Below, piece after piece: positions 17,586-28,069 of a stretch of 36,384 bases of DNA. Below the pieces are notes generated by a model. It was not told where the DNA came from, ran no database searches, and saw only the letters and a program-made list of their open reading frames with translations. Location: the NCBI RefSeq assembly GCF_900103255.1, contig NZ_FMWS01000031.1, positions 24,290 to 60,673 of the forward strand, read 5' to 3'. Source of the stretch: Gilliamella bombi (GTDB lineage: Bacteria > Pseudomonadota > Gammaproteobacteria > Enterobacterales > Orbaceae). Every line of letters starts with the position of its first letter. Position 1 is the stretch's first letter. The translations under genes were made by a program, and so were the position numbers.

Positions 17586-17604
17586 ACATTATCCCTTTAA
17601 TATA

Positions 17605-17637
17605 AAATAAAAACGCTCCTATTAAAAACAGGAGCGT
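17605..17637 (-). terminator. intrinsic terminator at the end of the dcw cluster (after lpxC)
   Basis: ACGCTCCT and AGGAGCGT form a perfect 8-bp, GC-rich stem with a 9-base loop. On the minus strand a TTTTTATTTTAT tract follows, the usual intrinsic terminator shape, 30 bp past the lpxC stop. Confidence 0.9.
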
Positions 17638-17666
17638 CTATAATATAAAACAATATTACTTATATT

Positions 17667-18581
17667 TTATGCAAAAATAAGCTGTTGAGTACCCAATGCA
17701 AGTGGCACTATTTGCTCTTCTGTAAATGTGATATATTCCCATGCATTTTGTTTTGCTAGCAATGCTTGCAATAATTGATTATTCAATGCATGACCTGATT
17801 TATAACAAACAACTTCACCAATCATATTGTGACCGCTCATATATAAATCACCGATAGTATCAAGCATTTTGTGACGCACAAACTCATCTTCAAAACGTAA
17901 ACCATCTTCATTAAGCACTTTATAATCATCAACAACAATTGCACAATCTAAACTACCACCAAGACATAAGCCTTTAGATTGTAATGCTTCAATATCACGC
18001 ATAAAGCCAAATGTTCTAGCACGACTGATTTGACGAATAAATGATTCAGACGAAAAATCTAGTTGATAACGTTGTGAACTATTGTCGATAGCTGGATGTT
18101 GAAAATCAATAGTGAAATCTAGCTTAAAACCACTATAAGGTCTTACTTCAGCCCATTTATCACCATTTTCAACTCGAACTGTTTCTTTTACACACAAAAA
18201 CTTTTTAAGTGCATTTTGTTCAGCAATACCAGCATCAAGCAATAAATAAACAAACGGACTTGCACTACCATCCATAATTGGTATTTCAGGGGCATTAACT
18301 TCAATAATAATATTATCAATACCAAGCCCTGCTAATGCAGCATTAATATGTTCAACTGTAGAAATACGAACATTGTCTTCATTTATTAAACAAGTACAAA
18401 GCATTGTATCACGCACAGACTTAGCATCCACAGGGAAATCTACATATGGATTTAAATCAGTACGACGGTAAATTATACCTGTATTTTCAGGCGCAGGACG
18501 TAATGTCAAGGTAACTTTTTTGCCAGTATGTAAACCAACACCAGTTGCTTGAATAGTCTTTTTTAATGTTCTTTGTTTCAC
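17667..18581 (-). CDS. lpxC: UDP-3-O-acyl-N-acetylglucosamine deacetylase
   Basis: Zinc enzyme for the committed step of lipid A synthesis, in the cytosol. The 304-residue product is one shorter than E. coli LpxC, so the zinc ligands shift by one: H78 in [11 protein letters not shown]237 and D241 in [11 protein letters not shown], with the catalytic His near 264 in SGHALNN. The start is GTG at 18581, giving MKQRTLKK, with AGGTG 4 bases before it; no in-frame ATG is near. It is the last gene of the dcw cluster, 69 bp behind ftsZ. The C-terminus ([11 protein letters not shown]) ends in Ala/Leu-like residues, as in proteins degraded by FtsH in E. coli, though conservation of that control is only inferred. 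Confidence 0.97.
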   Translation of the reverse strand: MKQRTLKKTIQATGVGLHTGKKVTLTLRPAPENTGIIYRRTDLNPYVDFPVDAKSVRDTMLCTCLINEDNVRISTVEHINAALAGLGIDNIIIEVNAPEIPIMDGSASPFVYLLLDAGIAEQNALKKFLCVKETVRVENGDKWAEVRPYSGFKLDFTIDFQHPAIDNSSQRYQLDFSSESFIRQISRARTFGFMRDIEALQSKGLCLGGSLDCAIVVDDYKVLNEDGLRFEDEFVRHKMLDTIGDLYMSGHNMIGEVVCYKSGHALNNQLLQALLAKQNAWEYITFTEEQIVPLALGTQQLIFA

Positions 18582-18650
18582 TTTGCACCTACTTTTTTAT
18601 TTGTTCTTACCGATTTTGACAATAAAAAATCAAATAAGTTCAACTTTACT

Positions 18651-19790
18651 TTAATTTGCTTGCTTCCGTATGAAAGCAGGAATATCTAAAATCTTATGTT
18701 CTTCAAGAGGAGAAGCTATTGGCTCATTAACAACCTTAGCTAATTTATCTTCTTGTTGTCCTAAAGGACTACTTCGGCTAAATAGCTCATTGTGTGAAAC
18801 TGGTTTAGGCATTTTAACTTCTGGACGTTTATCCATACCAATACCAGTTGCAACCACTGTTACTCGAATTTCATCAGATATATCTGGATCAAAAGTTGAA
18901 CCAACAACAACCGTAGCATTATCAGAAGCAAATGCTTTAACTGTGTTACCGACTGTTTCAAATTCTTCTAAACCAATATCAAATCCAGATGTTACGTTAA
19001 CTAATACGCCTCGAGCTCCAGATAAATCAATATCTTCAAGTAATGGGCTAGAAATTGCCATTTCTGCGGCTTCTTCAGCTCGATTATCACCACTAGCTCG
19101 ACCAGACCCCATCATAGCATATCCCATTTCAGACATCACTGTTCTAACATCAGCAAAATCGACATTGATAAGACCAGGTTTAGTAATCAGCTCAGCGATC
19201 CCTTGTACTGCACCCTTTAAAACACCATTAGCTGCAGCAAAAGCATCAAGTAATTTAACACCACGACCTAATACTTTTAATAATTTATCATTCGGAATAG
19301 TAATTAGTGAATCAACATGTTTTGCCAACTCAGAAATACCTTGCTCAGCAAAAGCCATACGCTTTTTACCTTCAAAACCAAAAGGTTTAGTAACAACTGC
19401 AACTGTTAGAATTCCTAATTCTTTTGCTATTTCTGCAACAACAGGAGCTGCACCCGTTCCAGTGCCACCACCCATTCCTGCTGCGATAAAAACCATGTCA
19501 GCTCCTTCGATAGCACTACGAATGACATCTCGATCTTCCTCAGCTGAATTTCTACCGACTTCTGGATTAGCACCTGCACCAAGCCCTTTAGTAACATTAG
19601 TCCCGATTTGGATAGTTTGACCTACCTTAATTCTTTTTAAGGCTTGCGCATCTGTATTTGCTGCAAAAAATTCAACGCCTTCAATATGTTCAGCAATCAT
19701 ATGCTCGACAGCATTACCGCCGCCACCACCTACACCAATAACTTTAATGACTGCTGCTGGTTCATCATCTGCAACCATAGGTTCAAACAT
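18651..19790 (-). CDS. ftsZ: cell division protein FtsZ
   Basis: Tubulin-like GTPase that forms the Z ring at midcell. The 379-residue product has the GTP-binding signature GGGTGTG at 107-113, the N-terminal [15 protein letters not shown] loop, and the T7 segment [11 protein letters not shown] that completes the active site of the next subunit. A short variable linker (about 315-365, Pro/Ser/Glu-rich) precedes the conserved tail [11 protein letters not shown], the docking site for FtsA, ZipA and MinC. GGAGA sits 6 bases before the ATG. A strong hairpin in the 81-bp gap to ftsA lies in its leader. Order ftsQ-ftsA-ftsZ-lpxC is as in E. coli. Confidence 0.99.
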   Translation of the reverse strand: MFEPMVADDEPAAVIKVIGVGGGGGNAVEHMIAEHIEGVEFFAANTDAQALKRIKVGQTIQIGTNVTKGLGAGANPEVGRNSAEEDRDVIRSAIEGADMVFIAAGMGGGTGTGAAPVVAEIAKELGILTVAVVTKPFGFEGKKRMAFAEQGISELAKHVDSLITIPNDKLLKVLGRGVKLLDAFAAANGVLKGAVQGIAELITKPGLINVDFADVRTVMSEMGYAMMGSGRASGDNRAEEAAEMAISSPLLEDIDLSGARGVLVNVTSGFDIGLEEFETVGNTVKAFASDNATVVVGSTFDPDISDEIRVTVVATGIGMDKRPEVKMPKPVSHNELFSRSSPLGQQEDKLAKVVNEPIASPLEEHKILDIPAFIRKQAN

Positions 19791-19818
19791 AACTTATCTC
19801 CAAATTTACGATCTGCGA

Positions 19819-19846
19819 ACATTGTACAGATAATCATCTACAATGT
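19819..19846 (-). other. hairpin in the ftsA-ftsZ gap
   Basis: ACATTGT and ACAATGT pair over 7 bp, extendable past a small bulge to a GATT-type loop. On the minus strand no T-run follows, so it probably shapes the ftsZ leader (stability, processing or ribosome access) rather than ending transcription. Confidence 0.5.
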
Positions 19847-19871
19847 CCACGAAGTTCTTGAAATATATTAG

Positions 19872-21125
19872 CTAAAATTCTTTTTTAAACCATCCGGTTA
19901 ATCGTTTAGCTATCCCTTTTAATGATGATTTATTATTATCTTTTCCATCATCATTTAATAAACTTTGTTTTCCATAATGCAATAACCCTATAGCTGTTGA
20001 ACAATAAGGTTTTTGAACATAGTCGGTTAATCCAGATATATTTAATGGCTGACCAATACGCACTTGATTTTGAAAAACTTTTTCAGCGCACTCTACCATT
20101 CCTTTTATTTGCGCCGCACCACCAGTTAAAACAATACCTGCTGCTAATTGATATTTGATATTCTGTTTTTTAAGTTCTTCTTGTAATACAAGTAACTCTT
20201 TTTGTACCAACGAAAGAAGTTCTGAATAGCGCGGCTCAATTACATCTGCAAGCGTTTGTCGTTGCAATGAACGTGATGGTCTTCCACCTACGCTTGGAAC
20301 ATCAATAACTTCATCTTTACCAATTAATGAGCCTACAGCGCATCCATAACGAATCTTAATATTTTCAGCATCCATTGGCGGAGCGCCAAATGCATATGCG
20401 ATATCGCTAGTAACAACATTCCCAGCATAAGGGATTACAACTGAATGACGTAACGCACCTCCCGTATAGACCGTTACATCCATTGTACCGCCGCCCATAT
20501 CAATTACGCAAACACCAAGTTCTTTTTCATCATCCGTTAAAACTGCATAGCTAGAGGCCAATCCAGAAAAAATAAGTTGATCCACTTTCAAACCGCAACG
20601 TTCTACTGCTTTCACAATATTTCTAGCCATATCATTATGACAAGTAATTAAGTGAACTTTGGCTTTCATTCTTACTCCAGATAAGCCAATAGGATTTTTA
20701 ATCCCTTCTTGCAAATCGATAGAATATTCTTGTGCAATGACATGCAAAATACGGTGCTCATCTAAAATTCTGACTGATTTTGCTGTATGAACAACATTGT
20801 CAACATCTTCTGCGGTTACTTCTTCATCCTCTATTGGAACCATGCCTATCTCATTTTGACAACGAATATGTTTACCTGAAAGGCTTAAATATACTGAAGA
20901 TATTTGACAATCAGCCATTAATTCAGCTTGGTCAACCGCTCTTTGGATTGATTTTACGACAGACTCAAGATCGTTCACACCACCTTTATCAACCCCTTTT
21001 GATGGACAATGCCCTACACCGATGATGTTAACAATACCATCGGGAAGAACTTCACCAACAAGAGCAAGTACTTTGGATGTACCAACCTCTAATCCAACAA
21101 CCAATTTTTTTTCTGTTGCTTTCAT
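19872..21125 (-). CDS. ftsA: cell division protein FtsA
   Basis: Actin-fold ATPase that ties FtsZ filaments to the inner membrane and recruits later divisome proteins. The 417-residue product matches E. coli FtsA (420) throughout: KLVVGLEVGTSKV (phosphate 1), the 1C domain, VCVIDMGGGTMDVTVY (phosphate 2, about 204-219), and the adenosine motif IVLTGGAAQIKG. The C-terminus GIAKRLTGWFKKEF is the amphipathic membrane-targeting helix, set off by an acidic/Asn-rich linker. It starts 21 bp after ftsQ, with TGAAG before the ATG. The 81-bp gap to ftsZ is wider than the other joints here. Confidence 0.98.
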   Translation of the reverse strand: MKATEKKLVVGLEVGTSKVLALVGEVLPDGIVNIIGVGHCPSKGVDKGGVNDLESVVKSIQRAVDQAELMADCQISSVYLSLSGKHIRCQNEIGMVPIEDEEVTAEDVDNVVHTAKSVRILDEHRILHVIAQEYSIDLQEGIKNPIGLSGVRMKAKVHLITCHNDMARNIVKAVERCGLKVDQLIFSGLASSYAVLTDDEKELGVCVIDMGGGTMDVTVYTGGALRHSVVIPYAGNVVTSDIAYAFGAPPMDAENIKIRYGCAVGSLIGKDEVIDVPSVGGRPSRSLQRQTLADVIEPRYSELLSLVQKELLVLQEELKKQNIKYQLAAGIVLTGGAAQIKGMVECAEKVFQNQVRIGQPLNISGLTDYVQKPYCSTAIGLLHYGKQSLLNDDGKDNNKSSLKGIAKRLTGWFKKEF

Positions 21126-21146
21126 ACTTCAGCCTTAATTTATTCC

Positions 21147-21980
21147 TTACTGCACCATTTTTTCTCTTTGCACTGAAATGCCATTTTCATAACGTAAATC
21201 AGCGGCCATTATTTTTTCATTTTCTGGCATTCTTGACTGAATTTCCGGAAATAACTTGATAAATTGCTGATATCTCTGTTCAATATTTTCACTACCTAAT
21301 AGTAATTTTATTTCCTGATTTTCTTGGCAAAAACCTGATACACACTGTTTTACCGTCAATTGCCACGCGTTACGTTCATCAGTTATTGCTGTTTTAATAT
21401 GTAATGCCAACTGATTATTAGCTAATTTTTTAGAAAGATTCTCTAATTTATAATAAGTTTCTAACGCCGATTTTGCTTTACCCTCTGGACCATATAACTT
21501 TGGTAGTTTTAAGTTGCTTATACGGTCAAGTGGTACACTAAATACATTGCCACTTTTATCAAGTAAAAATAAGTCATTCCAATAAAGCACAGGTTTATAT
21601 TCTTCGACATAGACAATTAACCTATCTGGCCACTGTTTACGTACACTGGTTTGCTTCACCCACGGAAATCGCATTACTTCTTGTTGAATATCATTAACAT
21701 CTTGTCCTATATAGGTATTAGGCAACCCTAGTCCTAAAATAGCTTCCCGAAGATCATCCTCAGTTGTATAGGTATGCTCTCCACTCAATGTTAATTGAGA
21801 CAATACCATTTGTTCGGGATCATCCATCCAATTTTTAAAACTTTGAACGACCCAAATACTAATACAAATAATCGCAATAAAGAACAAAAATCCTATTAAT
21901 TGCTCAGTATTACGAAAAATAAGCAGCTTTCTTTTGTTTTTATCGTCCCTTCTGTGTGCTGCTTGCCGAACTTGTTTCAT
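21147..21980 (-). CDS. ftsQ: cell division protein FtsQ
   Basis: Bitopic inner-membrane protein linking early and late divisome members through FtsB-FtsL. The 277-residue product has a basic cytoplasmic tail (HRRDDKNKRK), one membrane span at about 28-48 (LIGFLFFIAIICISIWVV), a POTRA domain from about 58 (VLSQLTLSGEHTYTT), and the beta domain to the end. PWVKQTSVRKQWPDRLIVYVEEYKP at about 109-133 is the best conserved block. The length is like E. coli FtsQ (276). ddlB ends 13 bp upstream, and ftsA follows at 21 bp, so it is inside the operon. Confidence 0.95.
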   Translation of the reverse strand: MKQVRQAAHRRDDKNKRKLLIFRNTEQLIGFLFFIAIICISIWVVQSFKNWMDDPEQMVLSQLTLSGEHTYTTEDDLREAILGLGLPNTYIGQDVNDIQQEVMRFPWVKQTSVRKQWPDRLIVYVEEYKPVLYWNDLFLLDKSGNVFSVPLDRISNLKLPKLYGPEGKAKSALETYYKLENLSKKLANNQLALHIKTAITDERNAWQLTVKQCVSGFCQENQEIKLLLGSENIEQRYQQFIKLFPEIQSRMPENEKIMAADLRYENGISVQREKMVQ

Positions 21981-21993
21981 AAAATAAGGCCAA

Positions 21994-22902
21994 TTATAAA
22001 GTTGCCAAATTCAAAATTTTAGCAACAAGCTCATTAAATGACCATCCATGTTCTTTTGCCGCCATTGGTACCAAACTATGGTCTGTCATACCTGGAGCGG
22101 TATTAACTTCAAGTAAAAAAGGTTTTTGGTTAGCATTAAACATGATATCAACTCTTCCCCACCCTCGACATCCTACTGCTTTATAAGCATCTAACGCTAA
22201 TTTACGAATTTCTTGTTCTTGTTCATCAGATAAACCGCTTGGACAAAAATACTGAGTGGTATCAGATAAATATTTCGCATCATAATCATAAAATTTAGTT
22301 GCGGGTTTAATATGGATTGAAGGTAAGACCTCGTCACCAACAATTGCTACCGTAAATTCTGGACCTGCTAAAAATGACTCAACCATCACTACACTATCAT
22401 ATTTGAAAGCTGCGCTAATAGCTGCTTCCAATTCAGATGCTTCATTAACTCTAGCCATTCCCACACTTGATCCTTCATGACTTGGTTTAACAAACAATGG
22501 TAAACCAAGCTGTTTTACTATGGTATCAGTATCAATTGATTGTGATTTTTCAACCATAACATATTCAGCAACAGGTAAATTGAGTGATTTCCACACTAAC
22601 TTAGTTTTCAGTTTATCCATTGTTAAGGCTGATGATAAAACATCACTGCCTGTATAAGGAATATTTTGATAAGTCAAAATCGCTTGAACAATACCATCTT
22701 CCCCACCACGTCCGTGTAAAATAATAAAAGCTTTTGTATAACCTTCTTCTTTTAAATTAGTAATAGAATGATATTTAGTATCAATAAGATGCGCATCAAT
22801 ACCATTTGCCAACAATCCTGCATGTACAGCCTTACCAGACTTAAGTGACACTTCCCGTTCAGCTGAAGTACCACCATACAATACAGCAACTTTATCTACC
22901 AT
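21994..22902 (-). CDS. ddlB: D-alanine--D-alanine ligase B
   Basis: ATP-grasp enzyme that joins two D-alanines for the MurF step. The 302-residue protein shows VAVLYGGTSAEREVSLKSG at the N-terminus, the HGRGGEDG loop (about 64-71), the glycine-rich loop region PSHEGSSVGM (about 152-161), and metal and substrate motifs GRVDIMF and FLLEVNTAPGMTDHSLVP near the C-terminus. The ATG at 22902 is one base after the murC stop, typical translational coupling. The position between murC and ftsQ identifies the B isoform. Confidence 0.97.
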   Translation of the reverse strand: MVDKVAVLYGGTSAEREVSLKSGKAVHAGLLANGIDAHLIDTKYHSITNLKEEGYTKAFIILHGRGGEDGIVQAILTYQNIPYTGSDVLSSALTMDKLKTKLVWKSLNLPVAEYVMVEKSQSIDTDTIVKQLGLPLFVKPSHEGSSVGMARVNEASELEAAISAAFKYDSVVMVESFLAGPEFTVAIVGDEVLPSIHIKPATKFYDYDAKYLSDTTQYFCPSGLSDEQEQEIRKLALDAYKAVGCRGWGRVDIMFNANQKPFLLEVNTAPGMTDHSLVPMAAKEHGWSFNELVAKILNLATL

Positions 22903-22903
22903 T

Positions 22904-24352
22904 TTATAAAACCTCTTCTGATGATAATTGAGTTTTGGCTAGTTGGCGCGCTATACGGCCAACACTGCCAGCACCTTGTGTAATTAATAAATCACCACTT
23001 TGTAATACTTCTTGCATTATTTCGGGTAGCAAATCTAAATCTGAAACATAAATTGGGTCAACTTTGCCACGATTGCGGATAGAACGGCATAAAGAACGAC
23101 TATCTGCACCCGCAATAGGTTGCTCTCCTGCGGAATAGACATCTAACATAACAAGTGCATCGACTTGAGAAAGCACTTGTGCGAAATCGTCAAATAAATC
23201 CCGAGTACGCGTGTATCGATGTGGTTGGAATAACATAACTAATCTTCGTTCAGGCCAGCCGTTTCTTGCTGCTTGAATTGTTGCATTAACCTCACTAGGA
23301 TGATGACCATAATCATCAACCATCATTATATCGCCACCATCAACATGCGGGAATATACCTAATAAATCAAAACGCCGACTAGTACCAGCAAATTTAGCTA
23401 ATGCATTTATAATTGATTCATCATCAATACCATCTTCTGTTGCTGCAATTATCGCAGCCGCCGAGTTTAAAGCATTATGTTTACCAGGTGCATTTAACTC
23501 AATCCGCAAATCTTGGCGATCAGGGCGACAAACAGTGTAATAGCTTACACCTCGTTCTTGACGATAATTTTTAATGACAACGTCAGCCTCTTCGCTAAAT
23601 CCATAAGTGATGATTTTACGTCCCACAATCGGTAGTAATTCTCGATTAATAGGATCGTCGTAACACATAATAGCTAAACCATAAAATGGAAGATTATGTA
23701 AAAATGAAATAAATGTTTGTTTTAGATTATCAACATTACCTTGATAAGTGTCCATATGGTCAGGCTCTATATTTGTTACAATAGATACCATCGGTTGCAA
23801 ATGAAGAAATGAAGCATCACTTTCATCAGCCTCAGCAATAAAATAACGGCTACTTCCTAATTGAGCATGTGTTCCTGCCGCCTTAACTAAACCACCATTA
23901 ACAAAGGTTGGATCGAGTTTCGCCTCAGCATAAATAGAGGTAACCATAGCAGTAGTTGTAGTTTTACCATGAGTACCAGCAATTGCTATACCATATCGAA
24001 AACGCATTAATTCAGCTAACATTTCAGCACGTTGAATAACAGGTATACGTGCTGAACGAGCAGCTATTACTTCAATGTTATCTTGCGAAATAGCTGAGGA
24101 TATAACAACAACGCTAGAATTAATCACATTTTCAGCCGCATGGCCAATAACAATTTTTGCCCCTAATGTTTCTAGATGTTGAGTGACCGCATTTTCAGCA
24201 ATATCTGATCCACTAATTTTGTATCCTTCATTAGCAAGAACCTCAGCAATTCCTCCCATACCAGCACCACCAATACCCACAAAGTGAATATGTTTGACTC
24301 GCTTCATTTCAGGAATAATTGCTCTTAACTTCGCTAATTCCTTTGTATTCAC
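22904..24352 (-). CDS. murC: UDP-N-acetylmuramate--L-alanine ligase
   Basis: First amino-acid ligase of peptidoglycan precursor synthesis, adding L-Ala to UDP-MurNAc with ATP. The 482-residue product has the Rossmann start [17 protein letters not shown] (about 23-39), the P-loop GTHGKTTTT (126-134), the EADESDASF metal segment and the C-terminal [12 protein letters not shown]. The start is GTG at 24352 with AGGAG 7 bases before it, giving the E. coli-like [10 protein letters not shown]; the next ATG would cut conserved residues. It is separated from murG by 160 bp that contains a promoter candidate, so it may begin a second transcription unit covering murC to lpxC. Confidence 0.98.
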   Translation of the reverse strand: MNTKELAKLRAIIPEMKRVKHIHFVGIGGAGMGGIAEVLANEGYKISGSDIAENAVTQHLETLGAKIVIGHAAENVINSSVVVISSAISQDNIEVIAARSARIPVIQRAEMLAELMRFRYGIAIAGTHGKTTTTAMVTSIYAEAKLDPTFVNGGLVKAAGTHAQLGSSRYFIAEADESDASFLHLQPMVSIVTNIEPDHMDTYQGNVDNLKQTFISFLHNLPFYGLAIMCYDDPINRELLPIVGRKIITYGFSEEADVVIKNYRQERGVSYYTVCRPDRQDLRIELNAPGKHNALNSAAAIIAATEDGIDDESIINALAKFAGTSRRFDLLGIFPHVDGGDIMMVDDYGHHPSEVNATIQAARNGWPERRLVMLFQPHRYTRTRDLFDDFAQVLSQVDALVMLDVYSAGEQPIAGADSRSLCRSIRNRGKVDPIYVSDLDLLPEIMQEVLQSGDLLITQGAGSVGRIARQLAKTQLSSEEVL

Positions 24353-24452
24353 TATTTAACTCCTAAATTATTTTACAGTTCACAGTACATATCATCATTG
24401 AGCATATCTATCATCGTTATTTTTTATTGCTCAAATGAATCATTGACTCAAA

Positions 24453-24502
24453 CATATATCTAACCTGAAACATTTTGACAAAAATATTACATAAATTTAT
24501 GT
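24453..24502 (-). promoter_or_regulatory. candidate internal promoter and 14-bp palindrome before murC
   Basis: In the 160-bp murG-murC gap, TTGTCA (24481-24476), a 17-bp spacer and TATATG (24458-24453) form a good promoter on the minus strand. Just upstream, ACATAAATTTATGT (24489-24502) is a perfect 14-bp palindrome followed by AATATTTTTG, either a weak terminator for murG or an operator. Confidence 0.45.
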
Positions 24503-24512
24503 CAGAAAAGTA

Positions 24513-25565
24513 TTATTTTATCACCGAATAAAGGGCTTCTGCTACTTTTTCTGTGGAATTCACAATAGATAAACTTTTAGCTTTAATTGCCATTTCAATT
24601 AATTTGTTACGGTTCAAATTACATAACAAATTGGATAGCGATTCAACACTGAAATCGGATTGTTCTATAATACTTGCAGCACCTATATCTGCTAGTGATT
24701 TTGCATTCCAAAATTGCTGACGATCTTTATGCATAAACGGAATAAAAATAGCACCAATACCAACTACTTCAATTTCACTAACGGTTAATGCCCCGCTACG
24801 ACAAATTACAATATCTGCCCAATTGTATGCATCTGCAACATCTTGGATAAATTCAGTCACTTTGTTATTGGTCATATCGCAATTTTGGTATGACTGAATT
24901 ACGGAATTCAACATTCCTTTACCTGTTTGATGCCATACTATATATTTATCGGATAATTTTGTTATCACTTTAGGCACAATATCATTAATAACTTTAGCTC
25001 CTTGGCTGCCTCCCATGACTAATACTCTAATTGGCCCATCACGATCTTTGAATCTTTCTTCAGGTTTTGCTACAGTTAAAAGATCACTACGAACCGGATT
25101 GCCAACTACTTCAGCCTTAGGAAAAGCAGTAGGGAATGCTTGTAAAACTTTAACCGCTATCTTAGCTAGATATTTGTTGGTTAAACCTGCTATACCATTT
25201 TGTTCATGTACTACAACCGGTATGCCAAGTGTTTTTGCTGCTATTCCCCCTGGGCCTGAAACATATCCACCCATACCTAGAACAACATCAGGGCGATAAG
25301 TTTTTAAAATTTTTCTAGCTTGTAAAACTGCTTTTAAAATTTTATAAGGTGCTTTTAATAATGCCATAACACCTTTGCCTCGTAGCCCTGATATTTCGAT
25401 AAAATCAATATCAATACCATTTTCAGGAACTAAGTGTGCTTCCATTCGATCGGCAGTTCCTAACCATCTTACCTGCCAGCCTTGCTTCATTAAATATTGC
25501 GCCACAGCAATACCCGGAAAAACATGCCCCCCAGTTCCTCCTGCCATAACTAATAATTTTTTCAT
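24513..25565 (-). CDS. murG: UDP-GlcNAc--lipid I N-acetylglucosamine transferase MurG
   Basis: GT-B glycosyltransferase at the inner face of the inner membrane that turns lipid I into lipid II. The 350-residue product carries the first G-loop [10 protein letters not shown] (9-18), the membrane-facing [14 protein letters not shown] region, [14 protein letters not shown] (about 95-108), the third G-loop VMGGSQGA (about 190-197), and [11 protein letters not shown] for nucleotide binding. Its ATG overlaps the ftsW stop by one base. It is the last gene before the 160-bp gap. Confidence 0.97.
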   Translation of the reverse strand: MKKLLVMAGGTGGHVFPGIAVAQYLMKQGWQVRWLGTADRMEAHLVPENGIDIDFIEISGLRGKGVMALLKAPYKILKAVLQARKILKTYRPDVVLGMGGYVSGPGGIAAKTLGIPVVVHEQNGIAGLTNKYLAKIAVKVLQAFPTAFPKAEVVGNPVRSDLLTVAKPEERFKDRDGPIRVLVMGGSQGAKVINDIVPKVITKLSDKYIVWHQTGKGMLNSVIQSYQNCDMTNNKVTEFIQDVADAYNWADIVICRSGALTVSEIEVVGIGAIFIPFMHKDRQQFWNAKSLADIGAASIIEQSDFSVESLSNLLCNLNRNKLIEMAIKAKSLSIVNSTEKVAEALYSVIK

Positions 25566-26716
25566 TATTTTATTAACCTTATTCTTGCTTGGGCTTGTTG
25601 TTGTCTAAATTCAAAATCAATTCGGAGTAATATTGCTGTTGCAATACTCATCACAATAAGACTTGATCCACCATAACTAATAAATGGTAGTGTTAATCCT
25701 TTAGTAGGCAACATACCAGATGTAACACCCACATTTACAAATGTTTGAAAACCAAACCATATCCCGATTTCACAAGCTAAATAACCAGAGAACAATGAAC
25801 TTTCATTCAGTGCTCGATAACCAATTGCAAGCGCCTTAAATGTTAGAAAGAAAAGTAATGACAATAAAGCAACTACACCTATATATCCATACTCTTCTGA
25901 TATAATTGAGAAAATGAAATCAGTATGACATTCGGGTAAATAACCTAATTTCAGTACAGAATTTCCCATACCTTGTCCAGTAACGCCTCCATTACCAATT
26001 GCCATTAATGAGGCGACTAATTGATAACCTGAACCTGTAGCATCTTGCCAAGGGTCAAGAAAGGTTAACAGTCGTGTTAAGCGGTAAGACTCATACAAAA
26101 TCAAACAAATCACTGCGCCAACACCCGTTAGCAAAATAGCGATAAATTGCCACAATTGCGCACCTGCAATAAATAAAATGCCAATAGTGACCATAAATAA
26201 AACAATAACAGTACCTAAATCTGGTTGTTTAAGTAACAAAATGGAAAGTATAGTCATAACAACCATTGGTTTAAAAAACCCCCAAAAGCCGCTTTGTACT
26301 TCTTCAGATTTACGTGATAAATAACCAGCTAAGAATAAAAATAGCGCTAATTTTGAAAGTTCTGCAGGTTGAAAATTGAATACTCCTAGAGGTATCCAAC
26401 GAGATGCTCCATTAATCGAAGAACCAATACCTAACACAACGATTAACATAATAATAGCAATAATAAGTAAAACAGAAGCAAACTGTTGCCAACGTTGCAT
26501 TGGAATATAAAACGTAATAAACATTAAAAATAATGATAGTCCTAACTGAATAAGTTCTCGTTGTGTATAAAAGAAAGGATCGCTTTCATTAAATGCCATT
26601 GAAGAAGATGTCACCATGATCAAACCAAAGATCATTAAACCTAACACAGTCCAAAGTAATTGGTTGTCAAATGGTATGTGGGGGTTAACTTGTTTTTTTA
26701 ACCAAAAGAGTGTCAT
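25565..26716 (-). CDS. ftsW: septal peptidoglycan glycosyltransferase FtsW
   Basis: SEDS-family polytopic protein that polymerises lipid II at the septum with FtsI. The 383-residue product has about ten membrane spans. Typical blocks are [28 protein letters not shown], split here as GASRWIPLG and [10 protein letters not shown] (about 111-130), a DPW loop in [14 protein letters not shown] (about 218-231), and the C-terminal [18 protein letters not shown]. coli FtsW is 414 residues; the shorter length is in the cytoplasmic N-terminus, so the core is complete. It overlaps murD by 4 bases (ATGA) and murG by one. Confidence 0.97.
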   Translation of the reverse strand: MTLFWLKKQVNPHIPFDNQLLWTVLGLMIFGLIMVTSSSMAFNESDPFFYTQRELIQLGLSLFLMFITFYIPMQRWQQFASVLLIIAIIMLIVVLGIGSSINGASRWIPLGVFNFQPAELSKLALFLFLAGYLSRKSEEVQSGFWGFFKPMVVMTILSILLLKQPDLGTVIVLFMVTIGILFIAGAQLWQFIAILLTGVGAVICLILYESYRLTRLLTFLDPWQDATGSGYQLVASLMAIGNGGVTGQGMGNSVLKLGYLPECHTDFIFSIISEEYGYIGVVALLSLLFFLTFKALAIGYRALNESSLFSGYLACEIGIWFGFQTFVNVGVTSGMLPTKGLTLPFISYGGSSLIVMSIATAILLRIDFEFRQQQAQARIRLIK

Positions 26717-28047
26717 TTTGTACTCCTTTGAGTATATTGTTCAGCAAGTTGTGCAAACTGTTTTCCGCGTTCAATATAATTCTTAAACTGATCTAAGCTT
26801 GCGCATGCTGGAGAAAGCAAGACCACATCATTTGGTTCAACTTTTTGAGCAATAACTTGCATTGCATCTGACAATGTTTCAGTTACAGTTGTTATATGAG
26901 GTGCTAGCTTAGCAAGGATAAAACGATCACGCCCAAAACAAAAAATTTCTAGATTTCTGTTTTCAAAAAAAGGGATCAATGGCGAAAAATCCGCTGATTT
27001 TCCATCCCCACCTAATAATAAAAATAATTTCCCTTTGCAAACTACGCTATTTAATGCTGCTTCTGTACTACCTACATTGGTTGCTTTGGAATCATTAATC
27101 CACTTCACACCATTTTTTTCCAACACTAACTCAAAACGATGTGCTAGACCATGAAATGAAATAATTGTTGCTATACTTGATTCCCGTGAAATTTTCAGTT
27201 TATCAACTATAGCTAAAGCCGCTAACGCATTAAGATAATTATGGCATCCCGCCAGTTTCATTATTTTAGTCGCTACTACTGGCTGCTCTTGTGCAATCAA
27301 ATGTTCAAAGTGGAAATCCAAATGATAATCCCCTTTATTTACACCAAATGAAACGCAGTTTTTTTGTTGGTCAGTCGGAATGGTTAACTTATCATCATGG
27401 TTAATTACACAATACTTGGCATTATGATAAATACGTTGCTTAGCCTCAACATATTGCATTAATCCAAGAGGATAACGATCCATATGATCTTCTGAAATAT
27501 TTAAGATTGTTGCAACTGTAGCTTTTAAGCTCTGAGTTGTTTCTAGCTGAAAGCTAGACAGTTCAAGAACATATACATCGTAATGTTGATTCAATAACGA
27601 TAATGCTGGCTGCCCAATATTACCACCAATAGCGACTTTAATACCTGCCGACTTAATAATTTCACCAACTAATGTTGTTACTGTAGTTTTACCATTTGCA
27701 CCTGTAATGGCTACAATTTGTTTACTGTTTTGTTGATTCAATTCACGGCAAAATAGTTCAATATCGCCAATAATTTCAATACCTTTTTTAGCTGCCTGTT
27801 GTAGTTCAGGTGTTGATAAAGCAATTCCTGGACTGACTATTATTAAATCAGCATCAAGCAACCAATCAACATTTAATTCCCCTAAATGGCAAGCAACACG
27901 TTTGTCTAATTGTTCCATCCCTGATGGCGACTTACGAGTATCAATAACTTTAGGTATAACATTTTGAGCAAGAAAATAGTCTACACAAGAAAGTCCTGTG
28001 ACACCTAAACCAATAATAACGACATTTTTTCCTTGATAGCTAACCAT
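26713..28047 (-). CDS. murD: UDP-N-acetylmuramoyl-L-alanine--D-glutamate ligase
   Basis: Cytosolic Mur ligase adding D-Glu to UDP-MurNAc-L-Ala. The 444-residue protein has a Rossmann-type start ([13 protein letters not shown]), the P-loop [10 protein letters not shown] (116-125), the [10 protein letters not shown] metal segment and the C-terminal [16 protein letters not shown] with [14 protein letters not shown], all characteristic of MurD. It lies 22 bp after mraY and its stop overlaps the ftsW start. A weak ribosome binding site (AGGATC) precedes the ATG. Confidence 0.97.
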   Translation of the reverse strand: MVSYQGKNVVIIGLGVTGLSCVDYFLAQNVIPKVIDTRKSPSGMEQLDKRVACHLGELNVDWLLDADLIIVSPGIALSTPELQQAAKKGIEIIGDIELFCRELNQQNSKQIVAITGANGKTTVTTLVGEIIKSAGIKVAIGGNIGQPALSLLNQHYDVYVLELSSFQLETTQSLKATVATILNISEDHMDRYPLGLMQYVEAKQRIYHNAKYCVINHDDKLTIPTDQQKNCVSFGVNKGDYHLDFHFEHLIAQEQPVVATKIMKLAGCHNYLNALAALAIVDKLKISRESSIATIISFHGLAHRFELVLEKNGVKWINDSKATNVGSTEAALNSVVCKGKLFLLLGGDGKSADFSPLIPFFENRNLEIFCFGRDRFILAKLAPHITTVTETLSDAMQVIAQKVEPNDVVLLSPACASLDQFKNYIERGKQFAQLAEQYTQRSTK

Positions 28048-28069
28048 GATTTGATCCTAATATCTTTTA

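Noticed and set aside
18670-19620. 316-aa plus-strand ORF antisense to ftsZ
   Set aside because: Ser/Thr/Ala/Pro-rich translation of the complementary strand of a conserved gene; no ribosome binding site and no recognisable domain.
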